A stretch of DNA of 64,000 nt. Origin: Virgibacillus sp. NKC19-16. GTDB taxonomy: Bacteria; Bacillota; Bacilli; Bacillales; Amphibacillaceae. The notes beneath the pieces are model-generated. The model searched no databases and was not told the DNA's origin. It worked only from the letters and a program-made list of their open reading frames with translations. The stretch is from assembly GCF_021560035.1 (NCBI RefSeq), contig NZ_CP074373.1, positions 2,476,001-2,540,000 of the forward strand, read 5' to 3'. Shown piece after piece: positions 27,397-37,129 of the stretch. Position 1 is the stretch's first letter. Every line of letters starts with the position of its first letter. The position numbers were made by a program, and so were the translations under genes.

Positions 27397-28281
27397 TTAA
27401 TGTCCCTTTCTTTTATCAATATCACGATGACTGACATGTGTTATATAGTTGGGAGAGAGTTCTTTCGCAAAATGTTCGGCAAGTGTTACGGAGCGATGTT
27501 GTCCTCCCGTGCATCCTATCGCTACAACAAGTTGCGTCTTTCCTTCTTTTTTATATTGTGGAAGCATAAATTGCAGTAAATCGAGTACCTTTTCATTGAA
27601 TTTCTCTGTATCCGACCATTTGAAGACATAGGAAGAAACCTCTTTATTCAAACCTGTTAGTGGTTGCAAATGGGATACATAGTGCGGATTTGGCAAAAAC
27701 CTGACATCGAATAATAAATCAGCATCGATCGGCAAGCCGTATTTAAACCCAAATGAAACCATATGAACAGAGAATATTTCCTGATTATCTTCGGTGTATT
27801 TTTTGATAATTTTTTCCCGTAACACTTTCGGTTTTAGATTCGTTGTATCAATAATCCGCTGGGACCTTCCTCGTAATTCATCCAAAATTTCGCGTTCTTG
27901 TTGAATACCATTTAAAGGGAGTCCCCCGACAGCCAACGGGTGGGAACGTCTAGTTTCTTTATATCTGCTTACAAGAGATTCATCTGTTGCGTCAAGGAAG
28001 AGAATATGCTCCTGCAGCCAATCTTCTTTCCCTAACAAATCCATAGCTTCAACTAATGAGTCAAAAAATTCACGTCCCCGCAAATCCATGACAAGTGCTA
28101 CCTTTCGAATATTATTAGTAGAATCTTTCATCAGTTCAAGAAATTTCGGTAGCAATGTAGGCGGCAGGTTATCCACACAATAGTAGCCTAAATCCTCAAA
28201 GCTTTGGACAGCGACCGTCTTTCCAGCCCCCGACATTCCTGTAATAATGACTAGCTTTGTTTCCTGTTCTTCGTTTTTCAT
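27397..28281 (-). CDS. rapZ: RNase adapter/nucleotide-binding protein RapZ (YvcJ)
   Basis: This P-loop protein has 294 residues. Walker A is GMSGAGKT near residue 16, and the C-terminal domain has [12 protein letters not shown], which resembles a phosphatase-like or glucosamine-phosphate-binding loop. In E. coli RapZ controls GlmS mRNA through small RNAs; in B. subtilis YvcJ binds and hydrolyses nucleotides and affects competence. It heads the rapZ-glmR-whiA-crh operon. The upstream region holds repeat copy A rather than trxB directly. Confidence 0.93.
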   Translation of the reverse strand: MKNEEQETKLVIITGMSGAGKTVAVQSFEDLGYYCVDNLPPTLLPKFLELMKDSTNNIRKVALVMDLRGREFFDSLVEAMDLLGKEDWLQEHILFLDATDESLVSRYKETRRSHPLAVGGLPLNGIQQEREILDELRGRSQRIIDTTNLKPKVLREKIIKKYTEDNQEIFSVHMVSFGFKYGLPIDADLLFDVRFLPNPHYVSHLQPLTGLNKEVSSYVFKWSDTEKFNEKVLDLLQFMLPQYKKEGKTQLVVAIGCTGGQHRSVTLAEHFAKELSPNYITHVSHRDIDKRKGH

Positions 28282-28436
28282 TGAAAATCTCCCCTTTGAA
28301 AATAGAACCGTTAAATGGAAGGAACCAGATGCTCGTCAAGTTGGTGATTGATTTAATAATAAGACTCTTTTCTAGGAGATTGGGACTGCACCAAAGATTC
28401 GTCCCACCGAAAAGATTTGTTGCATTTGACACAAAA

Positions 28437-28845
28437 GATATAGACTGCGACGTAACTACTATTTGCTATAATCGCCGTTCGGGATCGCTTCGGGCGGGTG
28501 CTCTCCGCGGGCACGGCCTCAGCCTCCTCGGAAGAAAACCACTTCCTGCGGGGTCTTCGGACACGTGCTGGGACTGCGCGTAAATGCTCGCCCCACCGAA
28601 GACATTTGTTCCCGCAGGAGTCACCGCCCGGAGCGATCCCGAACTGGTAAGATGGTTTGAATATTGATTACTATTGCAATTTAGCGGCAGTACTAGACAC
28701 ATCAGCGGAGGAAATACACGGAGACTCCTGCGGGAGGAAAGGCATAGGTGAGACCTCGAAGTGCGATAGCACAAGAGGGCTCACCAGCCGCCCGCGGAAA
28801 GCGTAGTGTATTTCCGTAGCGGTATATTACGTCGCAGTTTCTATC
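28437..28845. repeat. Modular palindromic repeat, copy A (two modules)
   Basis: This 409-bp GC-rich element in an AT-rich gap has terminal inverted repeats of about 19 bp: GATATAGACTGCGACGTAA on the left and its near-complement ending TTTCTATC on the right. Inside, module 1 (28480-28641) is bounded by inverted CGGGATCGCTTCGGGCGG-like ends, and module 2 (28703-28821, 119 bp) by inverted GCNNNGGAAATACAC ends. The left end carries ACTATTTGCTATAATC, which resembles an extended -10 box. Positions 28378-28425 look like a decayed partial copy of module 1. It has no protein-coding character. It lies between rapZ and trxB. The rest of the gap (28860-29027) shows nothing recognisable. Confidence 0.85.
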
Positions 28846-29027
28846 ACCTGCGGAAATTTAAAAGTAAAAATACTTACGAAAAGAGCCAATAATTATATCT
28901 ATTACTATGCTGTGAATCATACACTGCATGACTTATTATTAATGTTACTTCCATTATAATAGAAAACTTGGCATTTAGCCATGTCTTTGGCCTAATGCGA
29001 CATGATTGGACAAGATGTGGCGATTTC

Positions 29028-29060
29028 CAAAAAAATAGCACAGGCGACGTGCACCTGTGC
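29028..29060 (-). terminator. Terminator downstream of trxB
   Basis: On the minus strand GCACAGG pairs with CCTGTGC around a 9-nt loop, followed by TATTTTTTT. It lies 125 nt past the trxB stop. Confidence 0.75.
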
Positions 29061-29184
29061 AAAGAACTAATTTATTTATTAAAAGGGGGTCAATTAGTTA
29101 TATTCTATTGTACCCCAAATATATTGCATGCGTGTTACAACAGCGTTAAAAAGTAATTACTTTGTGTTAATTTTTATTTCATTA

Positions 29185-30183
<999 letters not shown>

Positions 30184-30225
30184 TTATTAAATTACCTGCG
30201 ATCCGTCCATTTTTCTGCTCATATT

Positions 30226-31227
30226 CTACAGCCAGGGGTAAGCTTCCTTTGCTAAGTTCGGATGCTTTCTGCAGCCTTCTGTCCACAAAGCGTATGCTTC
30301 ATCCTTCCTTCCAATGCGGTATGCAGCAATACTATACCCCCGGTAATAGGAAATGTGACTATTCACCAAACTTTTTGTCAGTGAGCGAAAGCGAACATAA
30401 GCATCCTGATCATATCCTGTTCTTACTAACGTCACAGCTATTCGCAGTTTTTGCTGTTCATGAATAGGATATACATTTAGTAATGCCTGAATATGATTTT
30501 CATATGCTTGTTTTCGGTTTAATTCATAATTAAATAATGCTAAATTCGTGTGGCTGTATAAAGAGGTCTGATCCTCCTCCAATATGTCCAGTTCCATTTG
30601 AATCGCATCTTCTTTATGACCAAAATAGAATAGTGCCTGAGCATAGTCATGTTTTGCTGTTTGATGTTCCGGAAATAATGTCATCATTTCTTCAATGAGC
30701 GGAAGAGCTTTTTCCCACTCTTTGTTTTCCATGTGGTAAAAAACGGTCTCCTGATAAATAAGAAGTTCATCCTCTTCCTCAAGATCCCAGTTATCATCTT
30801 CCGAGTCTTCTTCATCGATATCAATCAAATCAAGCAGTCGTTTGGCTTCCTCTGTAAAATCACCATCAGGCTCTTTATTAAGATATGTGTTCACATATTT
30901 TTTTGCATCGTTTAAGAGACCTAAATGGGCATAGTTATTTGCGATCAAATAGTAGCAATCCGTATATTCGGTTGATTTTAATACGTCTGTTAGTAGTTGA
31001 TTTGCCGTATGAAACGAACCAATTTCTGTATATATAATAGACATTTGACATTGATATAAAGGTTCTCCTGGTCTTTCTTCCAGCGCTTTTTTTAGCCATT
31101 TTAAAGCAATGTCAAATTTCCTTTTTTGAAAAGCCTCTACACCTTTTGTGAAATAAAAATCACCTTCAGGAATAAAAGGGACAATATTATCTTGTTTTCC
31201 ACCAGCTTTGTCCTTCACTTGCTGCAT
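30226..31227 (-). CDS. Tetratricopeptide repeat protein (YvcD-like)
   Basis: This soluble 333-residue protein has several TPR units (clear ones near residues 28-60, 62-95, 160-195 and 270-320) and an acidic stretch near the middle (DIDEEDSEDDNWDLEEEDE). No signal peptide is visible. TPR proteins serve as scaffolds, and no partner can be named from the sequence. Position next to trxB matches B. subtilis yvcD. Confidence 0.82.
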   Translation of the reverse strand: MQQVKDKAGGKQDNIVPFIPEGDFYFTKGVEAFQKRKFDIALKWLKKALEERPGEPLYQCQMSIIYTEIGSFHTANQLLTDVLKSTEYTDCYYLIANNYAHLGLLNDAKKYVNTYLNKEPDGDFTEEAKRLLDLIDIDEEDSEDDNWDLEEEDELLIYQETVFYHMENKEWEKALPLIEEMMTLFPEHQTAKHDYAQALFYFGHKEDAIQMELDILEEDQTSLYSHTNLALFNYELNRKQAYENHIQALLNVYPIHEQQKLRIAVTLVRTGYDQDAYVRFRSLTKSLVNSHISYYRGYSIAAYRIGRKDEAYALWTEGCRKHPNLAKEAYPWL

Positions 31228-31327
31228 TACGTGAGCCCCCTTAATTCATAACATACACCGTTTAAGTATATCATAATTAAAGGGGGAATAATATGATAAA
31301 AATCGGCTCCGGTCTCTACGAAGACAC

Positions 31328-32992
31328 TTATTTCACCGGGGTTACGGCTTCATATAATAGTTGATCAAGTTCTTGATTGTAATTTTCTTTTTGTTTATCA
31401 TTCCAGTTCAATGCTTTTGCCATATAATTTATTACATTTTCTTTATGAGCTCTCACCCACTCAATTTCAAAGAATAATGCGCCCGTTCGACGGACAAAGA
31501 AATCCACTGGTTTGTACGCTGATTCGTACTCCATGGCATAGATAAGTTCAGCAAAAACAATTCTGTCAATGCCTGCTTCTTCCGCTGCGTCCTGTTTATT
31601 TTGATAGATGTCTAAAAGGGTCTCAATATTGGCCCCATACATCTGAATAAGGTTAAGCATTTTCTCTTCTGTAAGCCCGATTGCTTTTGCTTCATTAAGT
31701 TTGCGTTTCTTAAATTGTTCAAATCCCTTTGATCCACCCACTTCGCCTCCGGAAATCGGTAAATGCTTGGTTTCTGAATTGGAATAAAGGATTTCTTCTT
31801 CTTCTTTGAATTGCTCGGCGACCAAATCAACCGTTTCTTGAGCCATTTTTCGGTAGCCTGTCAACTTTCCACCTGCCATTGAAATTAAACCTGAATCAGA
31901 TATGAAAATTTCATCCTTGCGAGATATCTCTCCCGGATTATCTGTATCTTCCTCCGCAATTAATGGGCGTAATCCTGCCCAGCTTGATTCCACATGTTCT
32001 GCCTTCATATTCAAACTTGGGAACATGTAATTTATAGCATCCAGCAGGTAATCTCGGTCGCCTTCTGTCATTAGTGGATGAGCAATATTGCCTTCATAAG
32101 CTGTATCTGTCGTCCCTACATATGCTTTATTACCACGTGGGATTGCAAAGATCATTCGTCCATCCGGGGCGTCGAAGTAAATAGCCTGCTGCAGTGGAAA
32201 CGCCTCTTTTGAAAACACAAGATGGACACCCTTCGTCAGTACAAGTGATTTTCCTTGTTTCGATCCATCAACTTCTCTTAACTCGTCAACCCACGGTCCT
32301 GCTGCATTAATGATTTTCTTCGCATACACCTGATATGTTGCACCGCTTATTTCGTCCTTGACAACCACACCGGAAACTAGACCCGATTCCGCATAAATAA
32401 AGTCGATTATTTTCGCATAGTTAAGTGCATTTGCACCTTTTTGCACTGCTTTCTTTAGTACTTCAATCGTTAAACGTGCATCATCTGTTTTATATTCCAC
32501 GTAAAAGCCCGCACCTCTGAGTTCTTCCTTTCTAAGAAGCGGTTCCCTTGCTAGTGCTCTTTCCGGCTTGAACATCACACGGCGTTCATCTTTATTAACA
32601 CCTGCCAGGAAGTCATACACGCGTAGTCCCACATTTGTTGTAAAAGGGCCGAATGTGCCTCCTTTATGAAATGGAAGCATCATCCATTCCGGTGTAGTTA
32701 CATGTGGTCCGTTTTCATACACGATTGCGCGTTCCTTACCGATATCTGCAACCATTTTAATTTCAAATTGCTGCAAGTAGCGCAGTCCGCCATGAACAAG
32801 CTTCGTTGAACGACTGGATGTTCCTGCAGCAAAGTCCTGCATCTCAAACACCGCCGTGTTCATTCCCCTCATGGCAGCATCTAAGGAAATTCCTGCACCT
32901 GTAATCCCTCCGCCAATCACCAATACATCTAGTTTTTCATTTTCTAGTTTTTTAAAAACAGCATCCCGATTATAGCTTGAAAAGTTAGACAT
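31328..32992 (-). CDS. glpD: Glycerol-3-phosphate dehydrogenase (aerobic)
   Basis: This membrane-associated flavoenzyme oxidises glycerol-3-phosphate to dihydroxyacetone phosphate and feeds electrons to quinone. It has 554 residues with FAD motif VIGGGITGAGISLDAA near residue 22, GLRYLQQ and the C-terminal DAO region. The frame opens at 33013, but the ATG at 32992 has a TAGGAGTG site 8 nt upstream and matches family starts. It is preceded by a leader with a strong terminator (33070-33125) and glpP, which together imply antitermination by GlpP with glycerol-3-phosphate as signal. Confidence 0.96.
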   Translation of the reverse strand: MSNFSSYNRDAVFKKLENEKLDVLVIGGGITGAGISLDAAMRGMNTAVFEMQDFAAGTSSRSTKLVHGGLRYLQQFEIKMVADIGKERAIVYENGPHVTTPEWMMLPFHKGGTFGPFTTNVGLRVYDFLAGVNKDERRVMFKPERALAREPLLRKEELRGAGFYVEYKTDDARLTIEVLKKAVQKGANALNYAKIIDFIYAESGLVSGVVVKDEISGATYQVYAKKIINAAGPWVDELREVDGSKQGKSLVLTKGVHLVFSKEAFPLQQAIYFDAPDGRMIFAIPRGNKAYVGTTDTAYEGNIAHPLMTEGDRDYLLDAINYMFPSLNMKAEHVESSWAGLRPLIAEEDTDNPGEISRKDEIFISDSGLISMAGGKLTGYRKMAQETVDLVAEQFKEEEEILYSNSETKHLPISGGEVGGSKGFEQFKKRKLNEAKAIGLTEEKMLNLIQMYGANIETLLDIYQNKQDAAEEAGIDRIVFAELIYAMEYESAYKPVDFFVRRTGALFFEIEWVRAHKENVINYMAKALNWNDKQKENYNQELDQLLYEAVTPVK

Positions 32993-33069
32993 GATTACAA
33001 CACTCCTATTCACTATTTTTCCTACCTATATCTTCCCTATTTCTGCTAAACTCATGTGTTAGTAACGAA

Positions 33070-33125
33070 AAAACAAAAAACCGCAAAATAGACTAATGCT
33101 TTTTGACATTAGCTATTTGCGGTTT
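33070..33125 (-). promoter_or_regulatory. glpD leader terminator, probable GlpP target
   Basis: On the minus strand AACCGCAAATAG and CTAATG pair with CATTAG and CTATTTTGCGGTT, followed by six Ts. It lies between the candidate glpD promoter and the glpD gene, about 80 nt before the start. In B. subtilis the glpD leader ends at such a terminator unless GlpP binds the mRNA. It could also terminate glpP transcripts. Confidence 0.82.
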
Positions 33126-33165
33126 CTCCATTTCTCCGTCCAAAACAACTTATTAACTTAACCTT

Positions 33166-33194
33166 AGTATAACATAGCTTTACTTCTTACGTAA
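33166..33194 (-). promoter_or_regulatory. Candidate glpD promoter
   Basis: On the minus strand an extended -10 TGTTATACT (-10 hexamer at 33166-33171) follows TTACGT (33189-33194) by 17 bp. Transcription would start about 35 nt before the leader hairpin. Confidence 0.6.
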
Positions 33195-33205
33195 GCATAA
33201 GGACC

Positions 33206-33751
33206 TTAGTAATTCCACAAATTCGTTTTTGATGTAGAAACAGCGAATGCACCGGCGTCCAAGGCTGCTGTTACCTGTTCTTCTTTTGTTATCAAACCAC
33301 CGGCTATGACTGGTATGTTCGTATACTGAGAAACTTCCTTGATAATACTTGGCATCAGACCAGGAAGCACCTCTACACAGTCAGGCTGAAATTTTTCGAT
33401 CAACTTCAAATTATGATCGAGCGCTTGACTATCCAGTAAAAATAGACGCTGAATAGCTACTAATTTATGTTTCTTCGCCAAGCTGATTACATTTCCACGC
33501 GTTGATAGAATGCCATCAGGTTTCACTTCCCGGATTAAAAATTCCATCCCATATTCATCTGCCTTCAATCCTTGAATTAAATCAGCATGAATGAACGCTT
33601 TCTTATTGGCCCGCTTCGTATAATCGACAAGGCTCTTTAACTGAGAAAGACGTGTTTCCAGAAGAACAATCGTTTCATGAGAAGTCTTAAGCGCCTTATC
33701 AAAGTCCTTCATTTTCCGAATAGCGGGGAGTACCCCTGGCTGAATTTCCAC
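33206..33751 (-). CDS. glpP: Glycerol uptake operon antiterminator GlpP
   Basis: This 181-residue TIM-barrel-like protein binds glycerol-3-phosphate and then mRNA leaders of glp operons. Recognisable GlpP segments are IHADLIQGLKADEYG, IREVKPDGILSTRG and the C-terminal IPVIAGGLITKEEQV and AVSTSKTNLW. It ends 35 bp before the candidate glpD promoter. In B. subtilis glpP heads the glpPFKD cluster; glpF and glpK are not in this window, so here glpP is linked to glpD only. Confidence 0.93.
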   Translation of the reverse strand: MEIQPGVLPAIRKMKDFDKALKTSHETIVLLETRLSQLKSLVDYTKRANKKAFIHADLIQGLKADEYGMEFLIREVKPDGILSTRGNVISLAKKHKLVAIQRLFLLDSQALDHNLKLIEKFQPDCVEVLPGLMPSIIKEVSQYTNIPVIAGGLITKEEQVTAALDAGAFAVSTSKTNLWNY

Positions 33752-33761
33752 TTCATTTCAC

Positions 33762-34283
33762 CTACTTATCTAAAACGTTGCCTTCACGTTTTTCCATTTC
33801 TTCCTTTGTGTAAATAACCTTCATTGGATTGCCACCGACAAACGTCCCTGGTGCTACATCTTTATGTACCAAAGTTGCTGCAGACACAACTGCCCTGTCA
33901 CCAATCGTTACACCTGGTAATATCGTCGTGTTGGCTCCAATTAAAACCTCATCCCCAATACGAACATCCCCGACCCGATACTCCTTGATTAAATATTCAT
34001 GTGCTAAAATCGTCGTGTTATATCCGATGATACTATTTCTGCCAACCGTTATCTTCTCCGGGAACATCGTGTCAGGCATCACCATTAATGCAAAAGCTGT
34101 TTGATCGCCAACGTTCATATGCAGAAATGTACGATACAACCAATTTTTTGTACGCATAAAAGGGGTGTACCTTGCAAGTTGGATAACACTAAAATTTTTA
34201 ACGACTTTAAAGAAGGAAACCGTCTTATAAATTTGCCACAATGAATTTGCATTTTCTACGGGAAAGCGTTCTGTCTTTCGCAT
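33762..34283 (-). CDS. yvoF: Hexapeptide-repeat acetyltransferase (YvoF-like)
   Basis: This 173-residue left-handed beta-helix transferase shows hexapeptide turns (ITVGRNSIIGYNTTIL, VRIGDEVLIGANTTILPGVTIGDRAVVSAATLV) and a C-terminal GGNPMKVI typical of acyl-CoA-dependent O-acetyltransferases. In B. subtilis it directly follows ppaX in the hprK-lgt-yvoD-ppaX-yvoF cluster. Here about 350 bp, filled by repeat copy B, intervenes. The gene now lies 10 nt upstream of glpP and is likely co-transcribed with it. The acceptor is unknown. Confidence 0.85.
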   Translation of the reverse strand: MRKTERFPVENANSLWQIYKTVSFFKVVKNFSVIQLARYTPFMRTKNWLYRTFLHMNVGDQTAFALMVMPDTMFPEKITVGRNSIIGYNTTILAHEYLIKEYRVGDVRIGDEVLIGANTTILPGVTIGDRAVVSAATLVHKDVAPGTFVGGNPMKVIYTKEEMEKREGNVLDK

Positions 34284-34346
34284 CGGCTACACCTCTATGA
34301 TTTTGACTCTTTTCGTAAGTATTGTTCCATTTAAATCTTCGGAGTT

Positions 34347-34612
34347 GATAGAAACTGTGACATAATTTGAAGGATGATGCTTTTTACCCTCGCTACGGAA
34401 ATACATTCCGCCTTCCGCGGGCGGCTGGTGAGCCCCTTCGTGCTAACGCACTTCAGGGTCTCACCTATGCCTTTCCTCCCGCCGGAGTCTCCATGTATTT
34501 CCTCCGCTGGTTACTGCCCTAAATCGCATCAGTAATCTCTATGCAAAATATCACCAGTTCGGGTGAGCGAACGGCGGTTATAGTAAATAGTAATTATGTC
34601 ACAGTCTATATC
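34347..34612. repeat. Modular palindromic repeat, copy B (one module)
   Basis: This 266-bp copy, inverted relative to copy A, has 21-bp terminal inverted repeats: GATAGAAACTGTGACATAATT on the left and the complement of GATATAGACTGTGACATAATT on the right. It holds the 119-bp module 2 (34391-34509), while module 1 is absent and reduced to a short stretch around GTTCGGGTGAGCGAACGG. Similarity continues outward on both sides, into GACACAAAA beyond the right end and into AAATCTTCGGAG beyond the left end. It fills the gap between ppaX and yvoF. Confidence 0.85.
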
Positions 34613-34636
34613 TTTTGTGTCAGACGCAACAATATT

Positions 34637-35275
34637 TTAAGAATTAGCTGTAATTTTCAACAAATCACGCATGTCTTCCAGCATGTAGGTCGGGTTGTAT
34701 TCCAGAAGTCTTTCTTTTCCTTTATGTGCCCAAGCGACCCCGGCTGTTTGTACACCAGCGTTCTGGCCTGATTCAATATCATGATAGTTATCACCAACCA
34801 TTAATGTCGAAGCCGCATCTGCATCTAACTCTTCCATTGCTTTTATAACGGGTTCGGGATGTGGCTTTGAATATGTTACATCATCAAGTGTAATCACAGA
34901 ATCAAAAAAGACATCCAGTCCGGTTAATGTCAGTCCCATCGTAACAGCCTCGCTCATCTTCGTTGAAACTACCCCGAGTTTTATACCATTGTCCTTTAAC
35001 TGTTCGATTGTCTCAACAACTTGCGGAAAAGCTTTTACATAGTTGTCATGGTTAGCATGATTATGAACGCGATAGGTATCTATCATTTGGTCTGCTCGTT
35101 TTGAATCTATTTTTTGAAATGTATCGACTAATGGCGGACCATTAAATTCAATTATTTCTTCTTTTGTAAATGCTAAATTATAGTGCTTAAATGTATGATT
35201 AAAGGACGCGATAATTAACTCATTTGTATCAATCAGCGTACCATCAAGATCAAAGAGTATTGTACGAATGCTCAT
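34637..35275 (-). CDS. ppaX: Pyrophosphatase PpaX
   Basis: This HAD-superfamily phosphatase of 212 residues has motif I FDLDGTLIDTN, motif II VSTKM and motif III/IV SKPHPEP...MVGDNYHDIESG. PpaX hydrolyses the pyrophosphate released when HPr kinase/phosphorylase dephosphorylates P-Ser-HPr, and the link to hprK in the same cluster supports this. It overlaps the end of yvoD by 26 nt. A general phosphoglycolate phosphatase role is the main alternative, but synteny argues against it. Confidence 0.92.
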   Translation of the reverse strand: MSIRTILFDLDGTLIDTNELIIASFNHTFKHYNLAFTKEEIIEFNGPPLVDTFQKIDSKRADQMIDTYRVHNHANHDNYVKAFPQVVETIEQLKDNGIKLGVVSTKMSEAVTMGLTLTGLDVFFDSVITLDDVTYSKPHPEPVIKAMEELDADAASTLMVGDNYHDIESGQNAGVQTAGVAWAHKGKERLLEYNPTYMLEDMRDLLKITANS

Positions 35276-36209
35276 TTACTACTTCCTTCCCTTTCTTGGA
35301 ATCGATCCGTTTCCATATAAATGCGATACTCATGGTCAGTACGATAGCTGTGACCAATCGAATGATAAGCAATGGCCACACCGGGATACCTAGTGGGATG
35401 AATATCAGCGTATCCTCAACAACCGCATGACAGGATACTAAGAATATAAGTGCGAGATACATATCCCTTTTTGATACGCCATCTTCCTTCACCGCCTGGA
35501 TCATTAATCCTGCTCCATAGGCCAGACCAATCGTTAGTCCTGCCACAAGTGTCATCGACGTATTTTTTTCCATGCCCAGTACTTTTGTAAACGGAGCGAA
35601 TTTATTTGAAAGTACAGTCAACCAGCCTTTTTCTCGCAGGAATTGCATGATAACCATTAACGGAATAACAATGGCTGCCAGTTGCGCAACAGCAACAGCC
35701 GCTGTCTGTATACCTTGGAGCGTAATTTCACCCCAGCCTGCTGGTACCGCCTCAGAGGATGAAATAAGTCCGTATTCTGCAAGTTCAGCCCCACCATTCC
35801 ACATTAGATTAATGATGACAGCTGAGAATAACGCCAGCCCGATGCGTATCCCTGATATCAGCCACCAGCTTACACCTACTTTTGATGCAACCGCTGATTC
35901 AATAAATAAATTATGGGAAAAGGAAAGCATCACCGCTAGTATAAATACTTCCTTCACCGTAAATTCAAACGATACAATCGCGGCTATTCCTGCATATAAA
36001 TTCAGTGCATTACCCAATACCAAAGGAACCGCTGCTTCACCTGATAATCCAAGCAGCCCCATCACAGGCGTTAATTTTTCAATAATCCATGGAAGGACCG
36101 GTGTATATTGTAGAATGGTTACAATTAATGTGATCGGGAAAATAATTTTTCCTAATGCCCAGGTTGTTTTTAAGCCTTGTTGCAGACCTCGATACATAAT
36201 TGCAGACAT
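35250..36209 (-). CDS. yvoD: Nucleoside-recognition-domain membrane protein (YvoD-like)
   Basis: This polytopic protein of 319 residues has about eight predicted membrane segments and two gate/nucleoside-recognition-like halves (PLVLGNALNLYAGIAAI and LVAGLTIGLAYGAGLM). Function is unknown, and some relatives (SpmA/SpmB) act in spore dehydration. It sits between lgt and ppaX in the hprK cluster, which may be a co-transcription effect rather than a functional link. Confidence 0.88.
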   Translation of the reverse strand: MSAIMYRGLQQGLKTTWALGKIIFPITLIVTILQYTPVLPWIIEKLTPVMGLLGLSGEAAVPLVLGNALNLYAGIAAIVSFEFTVKEVFILAVMLSFSHNLFIESAVASKVGVSWWLISGIRIGLALFSAVIINLMWNGGAELAEYGLISSSEAVPAGWGEITLQGIQTAAVAVAQLAAIVIPLMVIMQFLREKGWLTVLSNKFAPFTKVLGMEKNTSMTLVAGLTIGLAYGAGLMIQAVKEDGVSKRDMYLALIFLVSCHAVVEDTLIFIPLGIPVWPLLIIRLVTAIVLTMSIAFIWKRIDSKKGKEVVNEHSYNTL

Positions 36210-36239
36210 ACATTAAAAACCTCTTTTCTCGTCTCCACT

Positions 36240-37118
36240 TTATTTTTTCTTATGTCGTTTCTTTTTCTTATTCTGATTTACATTCTTTTTACCAGGAATC
36301 TTCACATCATTATAGCGTTTTGTGTCACCAGTACGTCGGCGATAGATGATGAGAATAATTGCACCAACAATTAATAAAATCGAAATCACTTGTGCCATGC
36401 GAAGTTCGCCAAATACATATAAACTGTCTGTACGCATTCCCTCAATAAAGAAGCGACCAATCGAATATGTGATTAAGTAGCTTAAGAAAACTTCACCACG
36501 CAATGGATTATATCTACGCAATACCAAAAGGAAAATTAATACAAGTATATTCCAAAACGATTCATATAAAAAAGTCGGGTGGTACATGACACCATCAATA
36601 ATCATTTGATTCATAATGAAATCAGGTAAATACTGATGAAAACTTTCATATGTAGATTGAGCTATTTCCCCGCCATGGGCTTCCTGATTCATAAAGTTTC
36701 CCCAGCGACCAATTGCTTGCCCAAGTATAAGACCAGGTGCAGCGATATCCGCTAATTGCCAGAAGGATTCCTTTCTCACACGTGCATAAACAATCGCTGT
36801 AAGAACAGCTCCGATTAATGCGCCATGTATTGCAATTCCACCTTCCCATATCGCAAAAACACCCCACCATGGGCCATCAGCATAACGCTCCCATTCAAAG
36901 ATAACATAGTAGATTCGAGCAAAGATAATGGCAATCGGAGCCGCAAACACAACTAAATCAATCATGATATCTTTTTTCATACCGAGACGATCTGCTTCTT
37001 TTGTTGCTACATACAATCCGAGAAATAAACCGGCTGCTATAATCACCCCATACCAGTATATGGTTAATGAACCGATTTGAATAAACACAGGATCAAGGGC
37101 TGGTGCACTATCTGGCAT
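36240..37118 (-). CDS. lgt: Prolipoprotein diacylglyceryl transferase
   Basis: Lgt transfers diacylglycerol to the lipobox cysteine of prolipoproteins, the first step in lipoprotein maturation. It has 292 residues and seven membrane spans; the signature [14 protein letters not shown] and the conserved HGALIGAV lie in the membrane part. The C-terminal tail is very lysine-rich. Many lipoproteins in this window (AppA, the YtkA-like protein, CccB) would be its substrates. It follows hprK by 12 nt. Confidence 0.96.
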   Translation of the reverse strand: MPDSAPALDPVFIQIGSLTIYWYGVIIAAGLFLGLYVATKEADRLGMKKDIMIDLVVFAAPIAIIFARIYYVIFEWERYADGPWWGVFAIWEGGIAIHGALIGAVLTAIVYARVRKESFWQLADIAAPGLILGQAIGRWGNFMNQEAHGGEIAQSTYESFHQYLPDFIMNQMIIDGVMYHPTFLYESFWNILVLIFLLVLRRYNPLRGEVFLSYLITYSIGRFFIEGMRTDSLYVFGELRMAQVISILLIVGAIILIIYRRRTGDTKRYNDVKIPGKKNVNQNKKKKRHKKK

Positions 37119-37129
37119 TACAATTCCTC

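Noticed and set aside
28466-28774. Protein-like frames in the GC-rich repeat copies (also 45418-45693 and 45466-45651)
   Set aside because: They arise from high GC with few stops, differ between copies of the same element and have no start signals.
33070-33200. Metabolite riboswitch before glpD
   Set aside because: There is only one long terminator hairpin, with no aptamer-like multi-stem region; GlpP antitermination explains it.
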